Source: Hyphomicrobium_B sp001006785
GTDB lineage: Bacteria > Pseudomonadota > Alphaproteobacteria > Rhizobiales > Hyphomicrobiaceae
Assembly: GCF_001006785.1 (NCBI RefSeq)
Contig: NZ_CDHO01000001.1
Span: 496,001-560,000, forward strand
DNA: 64,000 bases
Direction of reading: 5' to 3'
A program made the translations under genes and the position numbers. Shown piece by piece: positions 29,227-38,095 of the stretch. Each line of letters starts with the position of its first letter. The first letter of the stretch is position 1. Below the pieces are notes generated by a model that saw nothing but the letters and a program-made list of their open reading frames with translations, ran no database searches and was not told the origin of the DNA.

Positions 29227-31017
29227 TTATTGCACCCTGCGGCTGCGCAACGCCCGGGTTTCCGTGCCGGCCTTTTTCGCGGCGCCCTGAAGCTCGGTTC
29301 GGAACTCATCGCGCTTTTCATGGATCGACGCGATGACGAGACCGGTCGGCACGCCGAGACCGACGAGCGCGGCCTCGGACAGCTGAAGGCTTGCTTCGAT
29401 GGTTTCCGGCACTGCGTCGCTCACGCCGATCTCGTAAAGATGGCGGGCGTGGTTCGCGTCCTTGGCGCGCGAGACGATCACGAGCTTAGGGTAGTTCACG
29501 CGCAACGCCTGAACGATGGCGTCGATTTCGGGCTGCGTGTGGATCGTGATGATCGCCGCCTTGGCGGTGTCGAGACCGCAGTGTTTCAGGAAGTCGAGCT
29601 GGCTGACGTCGCCGAAATAGACCGGCTTTCCGTCGCGGCGCGCGTTCGCGACGAGGCGCGGATCGCGATCAACCGCGATGTAGCGCACCTGATGCTCGGC
29701 GAGCATGTCGCCGATGAGCTGGCCAACGCGACCGTAACCGACGACGAGAGCCGTCGCGTTCTCGCTGCCGGTCGGTGCGACGCTGCCGGCTGGATCGACG
29801 ACTGCTGGCGGTGCATTTCGCTTCGACACCCAGCGGCCGATCCTGGCAGTAGCCGGGATCAAAGCCATGGAGAGCGACACGGACGTCAACAGAATGCTCG
29901 CCAATTCGCGCTCGAGCAGACCGTAACTCAGAGCAACAGTCAGAATGACGAACGCAAATTCACCGCAGGGTGCGAGCAGCGTCGCGGTCTCGAACGACGG
30001 TCCTTTGCTGATGCCGAACAGGCGGGAAAGTCCATAGATGATCGCTGTTTGCAACGCGATCGTGCCGCCTGCCGTCAGAAGGATGGCGAGCGGAGAGGAG
30101 ATGAGCGACTTCAATTCGAGGCTCGATCCGACGGAAAAGAAGAAGACGCCGAGGAGCAGCGATTTGATCGGCTCAATCGTCGTCTGGACGGCGCGCCGGT
30201 ATTCGGTTTCAGCGAGGAGCAGGCCGGCGACGAAAGCGCCGAGCGCTAGCGAAAGTCCGGCGGCAGCGGAAATGAAGCTCGTCCCGACCGCGACGAACAA
30301 TGTCGCCGCGATGAAGAGGTCGTGGTTGTGGGTCTGCGCAACCAGCCGGAACAACGGCTGCAGCAGAAAACGTCCGACGCCGATGATGATCAGCAGTGCG
30401 GCCGCGGCCTGCAGCAGCGCGGTCATGATGCCGACCAGCAGCGACTGCTTGCTTCCCGGTTCGAGGATGCCGACGAGCAGCAGGATCGGGACGACGGCGA
30501 GGTCCTGGAACAGCAGGATAGAAAAGCTCGTTCGTCCGACAGTCGTCGACAGCCTTTTCTGGCGCGCCAGGATTTCAATGACGATGGCCGTGGACGACAG
30601 CGAGAGCGCCGAGCCGATGACGATGGCGGTCGTCGGCGTCTGGCCGATCTCGATGGCGAAAATGGCGATCGCGGCGGTCGAGACGAGCACTTGCAGACCG
30701 CCCAGTCCGAACACCAGGCGGCGCATCGTTGATAAACGTTCGAATGAGAGTTCGAGGCCAATAAGGAACAGCAGCAAAACCACGCCCCATTCGGCGAATT
30801 TTGACAGTCGTTCCGGGTCCGTGATGGTCAGCCAGGAGAGCGAGGGGAAGTAAGGCGTCAGGGCGCCAAGGCTGCCAGGGCTCAGCGCGGCGCCCGCGAG
30901 CAGAAATGCAAGAACCGTACTGACGCCAAGTCTATGCAGCAACGGAACAACGACCCCGGCCGTGCCGAGGACAAGCAATGCATCCTTGTAAGCTACCAGT
31001 TCATTCGTTGCTGACAT
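29227..31017 (-). CDS. CPA2-type cation:proton antiporter with RCK domain (Kef-like)
   Basis: A 596-residue protein with about 12 membrane segments over residues 1-400 (sodium/proton exchanger fold, ALSLSSTAIVIEILARQKRL) and a cytoplasmic TrkA-N (RCK) Rossmann domain at about 420-540 (ALVVGYGRVGQLIGDML, GDVSQLDFLKHCGL). Kef/YbaL relatives move potassium or protons and are gated by a nucleotide or thiol ligand. The start ATG at 31017 has GGGGAGG directly upstream; a GTG four codons earlier lies inside that site. The C-terminus is short and basic. No KefF-type ancillary gene is adjacent, so the gating ligand is unknown. Confidence 0.9.
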   Translation of the reverse strand: MSATNELVAYKDALLVLGTAGVVVPLLHRLGVSTVLAFLLAGAALSPGSLGALTPYFPSLSWLTITDPERLSKFAEWGVVLLLFLIGLELSFERLSTMRRLVFGLGGLQVLVSTAAIAIFAIEIGQTPTTAIVIGSALSLSSTAIVIEILARQKRLSTTVGRTSFSILLFQDLAVVPILLLVGILEPGSKQSLLVGIMTALLQAAAALLIIIGVGRFLLQPLFRLVAQTHNHDLFIAATLFVAVGTSFISAAAGLSLALGAFVAGLLLAETEYRRAVQTTIEPIKSLLLGVFFFSVGSSLELKSLISSPLAILLTAGGTIALQTAIIYGLSRLFGISKGPSFETATLLAPCGEFAFVILTVALSYGLLERELASILLTSVSLSMALIPATARIGRWVSKRNAPPAVVDPAGSVAPTGSENATALVVGYGRVGQLIGDMLAEHQVRYIAVDRDPRLVANARRDGKPVYFGDVSQLDFLKHCGLDTAKAAIITIHTQPEIDAIVQALRVNYPKLVIVSRAKDANHARHLYEIGVSDAVPETIEASLQLSEAALVGLGVPTGLVIASIHEKRDEFRTELQGAAKKAGTETRALRSRRVQ

Positions 31018-31197
31018 CAGCCTCCCCACTTTGTTACCCGATTATGAACGCCGGGGGTGCTCGATGCCAACGTGCAATTTGCTCGCGATGCACTTTTCTT
31101 GAGTGGTGATGCGCGCGCACCTACAACGAGGGCCTTCGATCGCGCTTTGCCGAACGCATTCGGGCGAGCTTAACCGGGCCTTATCCAAGGTCTGATA

Positions 31198-33612
31198 TTG
31201 CTCAGGCGAAATCGTGCCGCGCCGGCTGCGCCATGCAACGGGCGCGGGTTTGAACGTTACCGATGGTTGGGTGCGGCGGTGTTGCGGGTCCTGATAGCGA
31301 CGATCCGGTTTTGCGCGTGGGTCGTGGGCAAAGCGCTCGGCCTCGGCAAGACTCCTGCGCCGCCAACGCTACCGGCTCCCTTTCAATCCGTTGCCCAACA
31401 GGCGTTCGATTTCGGCGATGAAACGGTTCCGGCACAGCCTTCGCCTCCGCAACAGCGGACGACCACAGGTTCGCTGCTCGGACGGCTCAAGCTCAAATAT
31501 CGCCTGGCGCTGAGTTTCGGAGTTGCGGCGACCGGCGGCATCATCCTGACGTTTGCCGCGATGATGGTCTACTACACAGTCGTTTTTCCCGATCCGCTTG
31601 CGCTGAGAAATAACGATCGCGCGCCGCTCATCCGGATTCTGGCGCGCGATGGGACGACCATCGCAGAACGTGGTGCAGCGCACGAATATGTCCGGCTTGC
31701 GGATCTGCCGAAGCTCATTCCGGCGGCGGTCGTCGCGACCGAGGACCGCCGCTTTTTCGATCATTACGGCGTCGATCCGTTCGGCATGTTCCGGGCGATG
31801 TTCGCCAACCTCCGTGCGGGGCGTTTCGCGCAAGGCGGCTCGACGCTGACGCAGCAGCTCGCGAAGAACCTGTTCCTGACGCAGGAGCGGACGCTGACGC
31901 GCAAGATTGCCGAGCTTGGGCTGGCGCTGTGGCTCGAAGTCAGGCTCACGAAGGACGAGATCCTCGAGCTTTATCTCAACCAATGCTACTTCGGCGCGGG
32001 TGCTTACGGCGTCGGTTCGGCAAGCGAGCGGTATTTCGGCAAACCGGCGCGCAGCCTCAATCTGGCGGAAGCCGCGGTCATCGCCGGACTTCTCAAGGCG
32101 CCGTCGAAATATTCTCCGGCGACGAACCCTGATGCAGCACGCGAACGCGGGCGCGTCGTTGTTTCGCTGATGCGTGACGCAGGTTTCATTTCGCCCGAGC
32201 AGGAAAAGATCGTGCTGGCGCAGCCGGTCGTGTTCGCCGATCCGAAAACGACTGTCGTTGCGTCCGACACCGGATATGTCGTCGATTATATTCTGGATCA
32301 GATGCCGCCGATTTCGCAGACCGCGAGCGGCGAAGTCATCGTGCAGACGACGCTCGACCGGGACTTGCAGCGCAGTGCGCAAAAGATCGTCAAGGATACG
32401 CTGGCGCGGAAGGGTGCGGCGTTCGGTGCAAGTCAGGCGGCGCTCGTCGTGCTCGACAAGGAGGGCGGCATTCGCGCGCTCGTTGGCGGACGCGACTACG
32501 CGGAAAGCCAGTTCGATCGTGCGGTGAAGGCGAAGCGGCAACCGGGTTCTGCGTTCAAGCCGTTCGTCTATCTCGCGGCGCTCGATCGCGGCATGACGCC
32601 GGATAGCGTGATGTTCGACGCGCCGGTGACGATTGGCGACTGGTCGCCGAAAAACGACAACAACAAATATGCCGGAGAAATCACGCTTCGGCAGGCGCTG
32701 GCGCAGTCGGTCAATACAGTTGCTGTGCGTCTCAATCAGGATGTCGGTCAGGGGCGCACGATCGCGGTGGCGCGACGGCTCGGCATCAGGTCCGATCTGC
32801 ACGAAGGTCCGTCGCTGGCGCTCGGGACGTCGGAAGTCTCGCTGCTCGAGATGTCGGGCGCCTATGCCGTATTCTCGAACGGCGGCGAAGCGGTCGAGCC
32901 TCACATCATTTCCCAGGTTCGCGTCGGAAATGTATCGCCGGTCTATGTCAGTCCGCCGCCGCGCACCGATCGCGTCGCGAGCGTCGATGAGATCGGCGCG
33001 CTGAACGACATGCTGAATGCCGTCGTGGTCAGCGGCACCGGGCGACGCGCGGCGCTGCCGGATCGCCCTGTCGCGGGCAAGACAGGCACGACGCAGGATT
33101 TCCGCGATGCCTGGTTCATCGGCTACACCAGCCAGCTGACGGCGGGCGTTTGGGTCGGCAACGACAACGGCAAGCCGATGATCCGCACGACGGGCGGCAG
33201 TCTGCCGGCGGAAATCTGGAACCAGATCATGCGCGTCGCGCATCAAGGCCTGCCGTCCGCGCCGTTGCCAGGCACGGTCGCCAGTAGACCCGAGGTTGAT
33301 GACGCGGTCTTGCCGGTGGACGAGGCCGCGCACGTCTCAAAAACGCCGAGCGCGCCGCGTGTCGTTCAATATCATGAAGCTCTGCCGTCGGCGGCGCGCG
33401 ATGCTGCGCAAAGAATAGCGCCGCCGAGGGTGGCGGAGAAGGCAGCCGACATTCAGCCGCCATCACAGTCGCATCCGACGAGCAATATCGACGACGATTT
33501 CATCGCGCGTGCGCTTGCCGATGAATTGGAGCAACAGCGGGATGCGATGCCGGATCAGGAGCCTGTCGAGGCACGTCCGGGCGTTGCGGCATTCGCAATC
33601 GGCGCTCGCTAG
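31198..33612 (+). CDS. Class A penicillin-binding protein (PBP1A type)
   Basis: An 804-residue bifunctional wall synthase. A Pro-rich cytoplasmic stretch of about 110 residues comes before a membrane helix (VAATGGIILTFAAMMVYYTV). The transglycosylase domain has ATEDRRFFDHYGVDP and GGSTLTQQLAKNLFL. The transpeptidase has SAFKPF (active Ser and Lys of SxxK), QSVNTVAVRL (SxN) and KTGTTQDFRDAW (KTG). A disordered tail of about 120 residues follows. The glycosyltransferase polymerises lipid II and the transpeptidase cross-links stems in the periplasm. The start is TTG at 31198 after AAGG; the exact start is uncertain because the N-terminus is poorly conserved. Confidence 0.93.
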   Translation: MLRRNRAAPAAPCNGRGFERYRWLGAAVLRVLIATIRFCAWVVGKALGLGKTPAPPTLPAPFQSVAQQAFDFGDETVPAQPSPPQQRTTTGSLLGRLKLKYRLALSFGVAATGGIILTFAAMMVYYTVVFPDPLALRNNDRAPLIRILARDGTTIAERGAAHEYVRLADLPKLIPAAVVATEDRRFFDHYGVDPFGMFRAMFANLRAGRFAQGGSTLTQQLAKNLFLTQERTLTRKIAELGLALWLEVRLTKDEILELYLNQCYFGAGAYGVGSASERYFGKPARSLNLAEAAVIAGLLKAPSKYSPATNPDAARERGRVVVSLMRDAGFISPEQEKIVLAQPVVFADPKTTVVASDTGYVVDYILDQMPPISQTASGEVIVQTTLDRDLQRSAQKIVKDTLARKGAAFGASQAALVVLDKEGGIRALVGGRDYAESQFDRAVKAKRQPGSAFKPFVYLAALDRGMTPDSVMFDAPVTIGDWSPKNDNNKYAGEITLRQALAQSVNTVAVRLNQDVGQGRTIAVARRLGIRSDLHEGPSLALGTSEVSLLEMSGAYAVFSNGGEAVEPHIISQVRVGNVSPVYVSPPPRTDRVASVDEIGALNDMLNAVVVSGTGRRAALPDRPVAGKTGTTQDFRDAWFIGYTSQLTAGVWVGNDNGKPMIRTTGGSLPAEIWNQIMRVAHQGLPSAPLPGTVASRPEVDDAVLPVDEAAHVSKTPSAPRVVQYHEALPSAARDAAQRIAPPRVAEKAADIQPPSQSHPTSNIDDDFIARALADELEQQRDAMPDQEPVEARPGVAAFAIGAR

Positions 33613-33624
33613 AGGCAGCCCGGA

Positions 33625-34473
33625 CTAGTGGTTGCGGCCGTGATCCGGGCCGTACCGGTGCAGATCAGGTCCGCGCACCTGCAGCCATTGTTTGGCGGCT
33701 TCGAACTCGGGGCGGATCTTTTTGACCAACGCCCAGAACCGCGGGCCGTGGTTCATTTCTGCGAGATGCGCCACTTCGTGCGCGGCGACGTAGTCGAGAA
33801 CGAAGGACGGCGCGAGGATCAGCCGCCAGGAAAACGACAGCGATCCAGTCGTCGAGCACGAGCCCCAGCGGCTGGTTTGATCGCGGATCGTGATCCGCTT
33901 CGCTTTCAGCGACAAACGTGCGGCGTGCTCGGCGACGCTCTTTTCGAGATCGCTTTTCGCCTGATCGAACAGCCAGCGCGTCAGTCGCGCTGCCGCGAGG
34001 TCTTTCGGACCTGGAACGAGAATTGTCGGATGACTGCGCGCATCACGTTCGACCGAGATGATCCGCGTGCGCGCGGCGCCGGTGAACACAATCCGATGAG
34101 CTTCGCCGCGCAACGGCATCGCCGCTTCATCTTCGAACGGAATGTGGTTCGGAAGGCTGTCGAGGCGCGCGCGAACCCAGTCGATGTGACGGTTAAGGAA
34201 TGTGCCCGCTTCGTCGAGATCGCACTGCAAAGGCAGCGTGACGATCACGGCGCGGCGCGTGCGGCTGACCCGCAGCGTCAGACGCCGCGCGCTGGGATGA
34301 CGGCGCACTTCGAGTTGCGCGCCGATGTCTTCAAGACGTACAGCGCGTGACTGAGAAGACAACTCGGCAATGTGCCGTTTATTCTTGATCCCCAAGCGTC
34401 CTGGCCCCCAAAGCTGACGCGCATCATGTCGATGCAGCGAGTACGGCACGCGTGTGCCGGACCAATGCAGCAC
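33625..34473 (-). CDS. YgjP-type (M48/SprT-like) zinc metallopeptidase
   Basis: A 282-residue protein of the YgjP/DUF45 family. The zinc motif is HEVAHLAEMNH at about residue 232, with the upstream family mark DQTSRWGSCSTTGSLSFSWR. These proteins are predicted zinc peptidases of unknown target; no signal peptide is visible, so it is probably cytoplasmic. The first 45 residues are poorly conserved and the true start may lie further in. It converges on the penicillin-binding protein gene with 12 bases between stops. Confidence 0.85.
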   Translation of the reverse strand: MLHWSGTRVPYSLHRHDARQLWGPGRLGIKNKRHIAELSSQSRAVRLEDIGAQLEVRRHPSARRLTLRVSRTRRAVIVTLPLQCDLDEAGTFLNRHIDWVRARLDSLPNHIPFEDEAAMPLRGEAHRIVFTGAARTRIISVERDARSHPTILVPGPKDLAAARLTRWLFDQAKSDLEKSVAEHAARLSLKAKRITIRDQTSRWGSCSTTGSLSFSWRLILAPSFVLDYVAAHEVAHLAEMNHGPRFWALVKKIRPEFEAAKQWLQVRGPDLHRYGPDHGRNH

Positions 34474-34582
34474 GAAAATGACCTATCAAGGTTCGCGTCG
34501 CTGCTCCAGCGGCAACGTCATAGACAGGATGCGGTTAGTGGATGTGTGGCGTTGAGGTCTCAGCATCGATTCGCCGCGTCAG

Positions 34583-35191
34583 CTATCCCAATGCCTTACC
34601 GATCGACGACGCAAGTTGCGCTGGATCATTTGTGATCGGAATGGGTGCGAGAAACGCACCGTCCTTGCCCATCAGATAGAAGAACGCCGAATGATCAACA
34701 CTGTAGTTGTTCGGATTCTTTTCGTCAGGCACCTTCTGATAAAACACGCGATAAGCTTTCGCAGTTGCGGCGATCTCGCTTGCGCTTCCCGTCAAGCCGA
34801 CGAGACGCGGACTAAAGTTCTTGATGTACTCGCCCATCTTTTCCGGCGTGTCGCGTTCGGGGTCGAGCGTGATAAACAAAGGTACGACGTCGTCAGCTTT
34901 TTTGCCGAGCTGATCGAGTGCTGCCGCCATCACCTGCAGACCGGCGGGACAGATGTCGGGGCAATTGGTGAAGCCGAAGAAAACAAGCATCTCCTTGCCG
35001 CGGAAGTCCTGATCGGTCACGCGTTTGCCGGTCGGATCGATCAGGCTGAACGGACCGCCGACCAGTGGCTTGCCGGAAACGGCGGCCGTGCGTGCGCTGT
35101 CCTGGCTGTCGGTCGAACGCAGGGCCAATGCGCCGAATGCGGCGCCTAAAACTAGTCCGCCCAGGGCCAATCCAACCATTGCACGGTTCAT
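34583..35191 (-). CDS. senC: SCO1/SenC/PrrC copper chaperone
   Basis: A 202-residue thioredoxin-fold protein tethered by an N-terminal helix (MVGLALGGLVLGAAFGALAL). The copper ligands are the two Cys of CPDIC and the His of VDHSAFFYL. SenC/PrrC loads copper into cytochrome c oxidase and, in purple bacteria, works with the RegB-RegA redox system; here it is divergent from regB, the classic arrangement. The 135 bases between the two starts hold both promoters. Confidence 0.95.
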   Translation of the reverse strand: MNRAMVGLALGGLVLGAAFGALALRSTDSQDSARTAAVSGKPLVGGPFSLIDPTGKRVTDQDFRGKEMLVFFGFTNCPDICPAGLQVMAAALDQLGKKADDVVPLFITLDPERDTPEKMGEYIKNFSPRLVGLTGSASEIAATAKAYRVFYQKVPDEKNPNNYSVDHSAFFYLMGKDGAFLAPIPITNDPAQLASSIGKALG

Positions 35192-35326
35192 CTGCTTGAA
35201 GTCTCCGTTATGCTTTGAGTAGATAAAGCGGCTGCACGCCCCCTCATGTCGGTCTTTATGGACCGCCGTGCAAGCCCATCACGCGTGGTTTGCAGTTACC
35301 ACAATCAACCGTTGGATTTCAGGACC

Positions 35327-36730
35327 ATGAGCACGCCGGCAGAAAGCAAACCCGCAGTCGCGCCGGTCTTGAAGGGCATCGTGAACGTTCGCGAAAGCCA
35401 GCTTCGGCTCGTCACCAGTGTGCGGTTGCGATGGATGGCCGTGCTTGGGCAGCTCGCTGCCGTGGCGTTGATCAAGCTTTACTACGGCTTTCCGTTCAAC
35501 ATCGGAAACTGCCTGATCCTGATTGCCATGTCGGCGTGGCTTAATGTCTTTCTGTCGATCCGCTATCCCGCGCGCTATCGCCTGAGCACGAGCCTCGCGT
35601 TCGGGCTGCTCGTCTACGACGTGCTGCAGCTTGCGGGCCTTCTATATTTTACCGGCGGTATTCAGAACCCGTTTTCGGTGCTGCTCGTCGCGCCGGTGAC
35701 GGTCGCTGCCGCAACGCAACCAATGCGCTACACATTCATTCTCGGCGCCATCGTGATCGCCGTTGGCGGTGTGCTCATATCATTTCACGATCCGCTGCCA
35801 TGGTATGAGGGTTTACGCTTCGAGCTGCCGCGCGACTACAAGATCGGCTCGCTGACGGCGTTGGTCGCGTCCATGATTTTCATGGCGTTTTATACGTGGC
35901 GGCTGAACAAGGAAGCGCGCCAGATGTCGGCGGCGCTGGCGGCGACCGATCTGGTGCTGGCGAGCGAGCAGCGTCTGCACGCGCTCGATGGTCTTGCCGC
36001 CGCGGCCGCGCATGAACTCGGGACGCCGTTATCGACGATCACGCTGGTTGCGAAGGAACTCGAGCACGAACTCGGTCCGGAGAGTCGCTTCCGCGAGGAT
36101 CTGCAGTTGCTTCACAGTCAGGCGAAACGCTGCCGCGAGATTTTGCAAAAGCTGACGCGCAAGCCCGGCGAGCAGGACCCGATGCACGCCAGCATCACGA
36201 CGGTCGAACTGCTGGAAGAGGCGTCGGCGGCGCATCGTGCGTCGGGCAAGCGCATCATCATTTCGGCGCATCCGCTGCCGGGACTCGAAGAGGCTGCGCG
36301 CGAGGAGCCCATCGGCTACCGCCGGCCGGGTGTCATCTACGGGCTCGGCAATCTCATTGAAAATGCGGTGAGCTTCGCGGCGTCAGAAGTGCATCTCTCG
36401 GCGCGCTGGAACGCGGCGCAAGTGGTCGTGACGATCATCGACGACGGACAGGGATTCAAGCCGGAGATGATGGATACGATCGGCGAGCCGTACGTCACTT
36501 CGCGCCGCTATGAAGACAAAGGCGACAAAGGTCATTCGGGGTTGGGGCTAGGGCTCTTCATCGCCAAGACGCTGCTCGAGCGGTCCGGCGCGACCGTAAC
36601 CTTTTCCAACCAACCGCCACCACGGACGGGTGCCATCATACAGATCGCGTGGCCGCGAAGCGCTTTCGAGCTTCCTCAGGGCACGTTCGACTGGCCCGGA
36701 GCACGCGCGCGAAAGGCCAACACGGTTTAA
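35327..36730 (+). CDS. regB: RegB/PrrB-type redox sensor histidine kinase
   Basis: About 467 residues from ATG 35327 (an in-frame ATG at 35246 would add 27). Six membrane segments cover residues 30-210. The quinone-sensing heptapeptide GGIQNPF is present, as is the phosphoacceptor His in AAAAHELGTPLSTITL. The redox-active Cys known in RegB is seen in LLHSQAKRCREILQKL, and the ATP-binding domain has NLIENA, DDGQGF and GLGLGLF. RegB senses quinone redox state and phosphorylates RegA. It lies upstream of regA on the same strand and divergent from senC. Neither start has a good ribosome site; the shorter one matches family length better. Confidence 0.94.
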   Translation: MSTPAESKPAVAPVLKGIVNVRESQLRLVTSVRLRWMAVLGQLAAVALIKLYYGFPFNIGNCLILIAMSAWLNVFLSIRYPARYRLSTSLAFGLLVYDVLQLAGLLYFTGGIQNPFSVLLVAPVTVAAATQPMRYTFILGAIVIAVGGVLISFHDPLPWYEGLRFELPRDYKIGSLTALVASMIFMAFYTWRLNKEARQMSAALAATDLVLASEQRLHALDGLAAAAAHELGTPLSTITLVAKELEHELGPESRFREDLQLLHSQAKRCREILQKLTRKPGEQDPMHASITTVELLEEASAAHRASGKRIIISAHPLPGLEEAAREEPIGYRRPGVIYGLGNLIENAVSFAASEVHLSARWNAAQVVVTIIDDGQGFKPEMMDTIGEPYVTSRRYEDKGDKGHSGLGLGLFIAKTLLERSGATVTFSNQPPPRTGAIIQIAWPRSAFELPQGTFDWPGARARKANTV

Positions 36731-36886
36731 TTTGGCTGTTGTGACGAAAGGAATCGGCCGGAATAGCCCGCTGGTAACCTTTCGGCCTCGATTTTCCCTG
36801 CGTAAGGGGTTGCGGCTGGAGTCCCGCCGTTGGAATATGCCAAAAGCGAACAAACATGCGGGTGAGCCCTGATGCGGGAGGATAAC

Positions 36887-37453
36887 GTGGTTACCGAGGA
36901 TCTGTCATTCAAACAGGATGAGTTGCCGGCCGATCGGTCGCTGGTCATCGTGGACGACGATCGCGCCTTCCTGCAGCGCCTCGCACGCGCAATGGAGCTT
37001 CGCGGGTTCGAAGTCCGCTTCGGGCATTCGGTTGCCGAGGGTGTCGATCTCATTCGCGAAAAGCCGCCGGCGTTCGCTGTCGTGGACATGCGTCTCGAAG
37101 ATGGCTCGGGCCTCGACGTCATCGCGGAACTCGCACGGCTGAAGCCCGACTCTCGCGCCATCGTGCTGACGGGCTACGGCAATATCGCAACCGCGGTTAC
37201 GGCGGTGAAGCTCGGTGCGGTCGATTATCTCGCGAAGCCCGCCGATGCCGATGATGTCACCGACGCGTTGCTGGCGCCGAGCGACTCGAAGGCGCCGCCG
37301 CCGGAGAACCCGATGTCGGCCGACCGCGTGCGGTGGGAACACATTCAGCGCGTGTATGAACTGTGCAACCGCAATGTTTCGGAGACGGCGCGGCGGCTCA
37401 ACATGCATCGCCGTACTCTGCAGCGCATTCTCGCGAAGCGCGCGCCGAAGTAA
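36887..37453 (+). CDS. regA: RegA/PrrA-type response regulator
   Basis: A 188-residue two-domain regulator. The receiver domain has SLVIVDDDRAF, phosphoacceptor Asp in FAVVDMRLEDGSG, and Thr/Lys marks in VLTGYGNIATA and DYLAKPAD. The C-terminus is almost unchanged across the family (ENPMSADRVRWEHIQRVYEL; NVSETARRLNMHRRTLQRIL), a Fis-type helix-turn-helix. RegA controls respiration, carbon and nitrogen genes according to redox state. The start GTG at 36887 has GGGAGGA close before it; an in-frame ATG at 36872 with GGTGAG is the alternative. It follows regB by about 150 bases. Confidence 0.96.
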   Translation: MVTEDLSFKQDELPADRSLVIVDDDRAFLQRLARAMELRGFEVRFGHSVAEGVDLIREKPPAFAVVDMRLEDGSGLDVIAELARLKPDSRAIVLTGYGNIATAVTAVKLGAVDYLAKPADADDVTDALLAPSDSKAPPPENPMSADRVRWEHIQRVYELCNRNVSETARRLNMHRRTLQRILAKRAPK

Positions 37454-37487
37454 TCGGCGGGCCGACGTCGGCCTGCTTCTCTGAGCT

Positions 37488-37994
37488 TCATTCCATTTTC
37501 ACGCCGGGGTCGACCTGCGCGAGCAGGCGCATCGCCGCCGTGCGCGCGAACGATAGCGTCAATGCCTTGCGGCGCGCCGAGCTGACAGGATGACTCGGCG
37601 GATCGCGCACCAGCTCTCCGCCATATGCGTCGGCGAGAATAAGCCCTGTGTCGGCGGGCAGAACTTCAACCGGAAAATCTGGTGCGACGGCGAAGAGCAG
37701 CGCGTCGCAATACTCGCGATACTCGTGCCACTTCTGATCGGCGCGGAAGTCGGCAATGCTCGACTTGATTTCAACGATCCAGACTTTGCCATCATGAGCC
37801 AATGCCAGGATGTCGGCGCGGCGACCATTTCCGAGCGAGACTTCGCTCAGGCTTTCAAAATTCAATGATCGCAAGAGGCGTTGCGTACCGCGCAAGATGG
37901 CGCGTGCGCGAGCATCGTCCCGAATTGATACGGCGGCGGGCGCCGTCGCGATGTCCATCACATTATTCGTTGCGGAAGGAGGCGCGTCCGTCAT
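37488..37994 (-). CDS. mmcB: MmcB-family DNA repair protein
   Basis: A 168-residue protein of the MmcB family, known in Caulobacter as a damage-induced repair factor. The PD-(D/E)XK-like core is visible in RADILALAHDGKVWIVEIKS, followed by DFRADQKWHEYREYCD. The nuclease activity is predicted from the fold. No clear LexA box is seen upstream in the short gap to the next gene. It is divergent from the Lon-like ATPase gene 101 bases away. Confidence 0.9.
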   Translation of the reverse strand: MTDAPPSATNNVMDIATAPAAVSIRDDARARAILRGTQRLLRSLNFESLSEVSLGNGRRADILALAHDGKVWIVEIKSSIADFRADQKWHEYREYCDALLFAVAPDFPVEVLPADTGLILADAYGGELVRDPPSHPVSSARRKALTLSFARTAAMRLLAQVDPGVKME

Positions 37995-38095
37995 GGTGCC
38001 GCCATTATGGCGGTGCGACAGTCAGAGGCAAGCGATCGCGGACGGATTGTGATGTTCGCAGGTGTAGAGGCGTTGCCATCCTGGGGGACTTTGGC

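Noticed and set aside
31369..33333. 654-residue open frame antisense to the penicillin-binding protein gene
   Set aside because: It is an Arg-rich shadow frame caused by high third-position GC in the real gene. It has no recognisable domain and no ribosome site.
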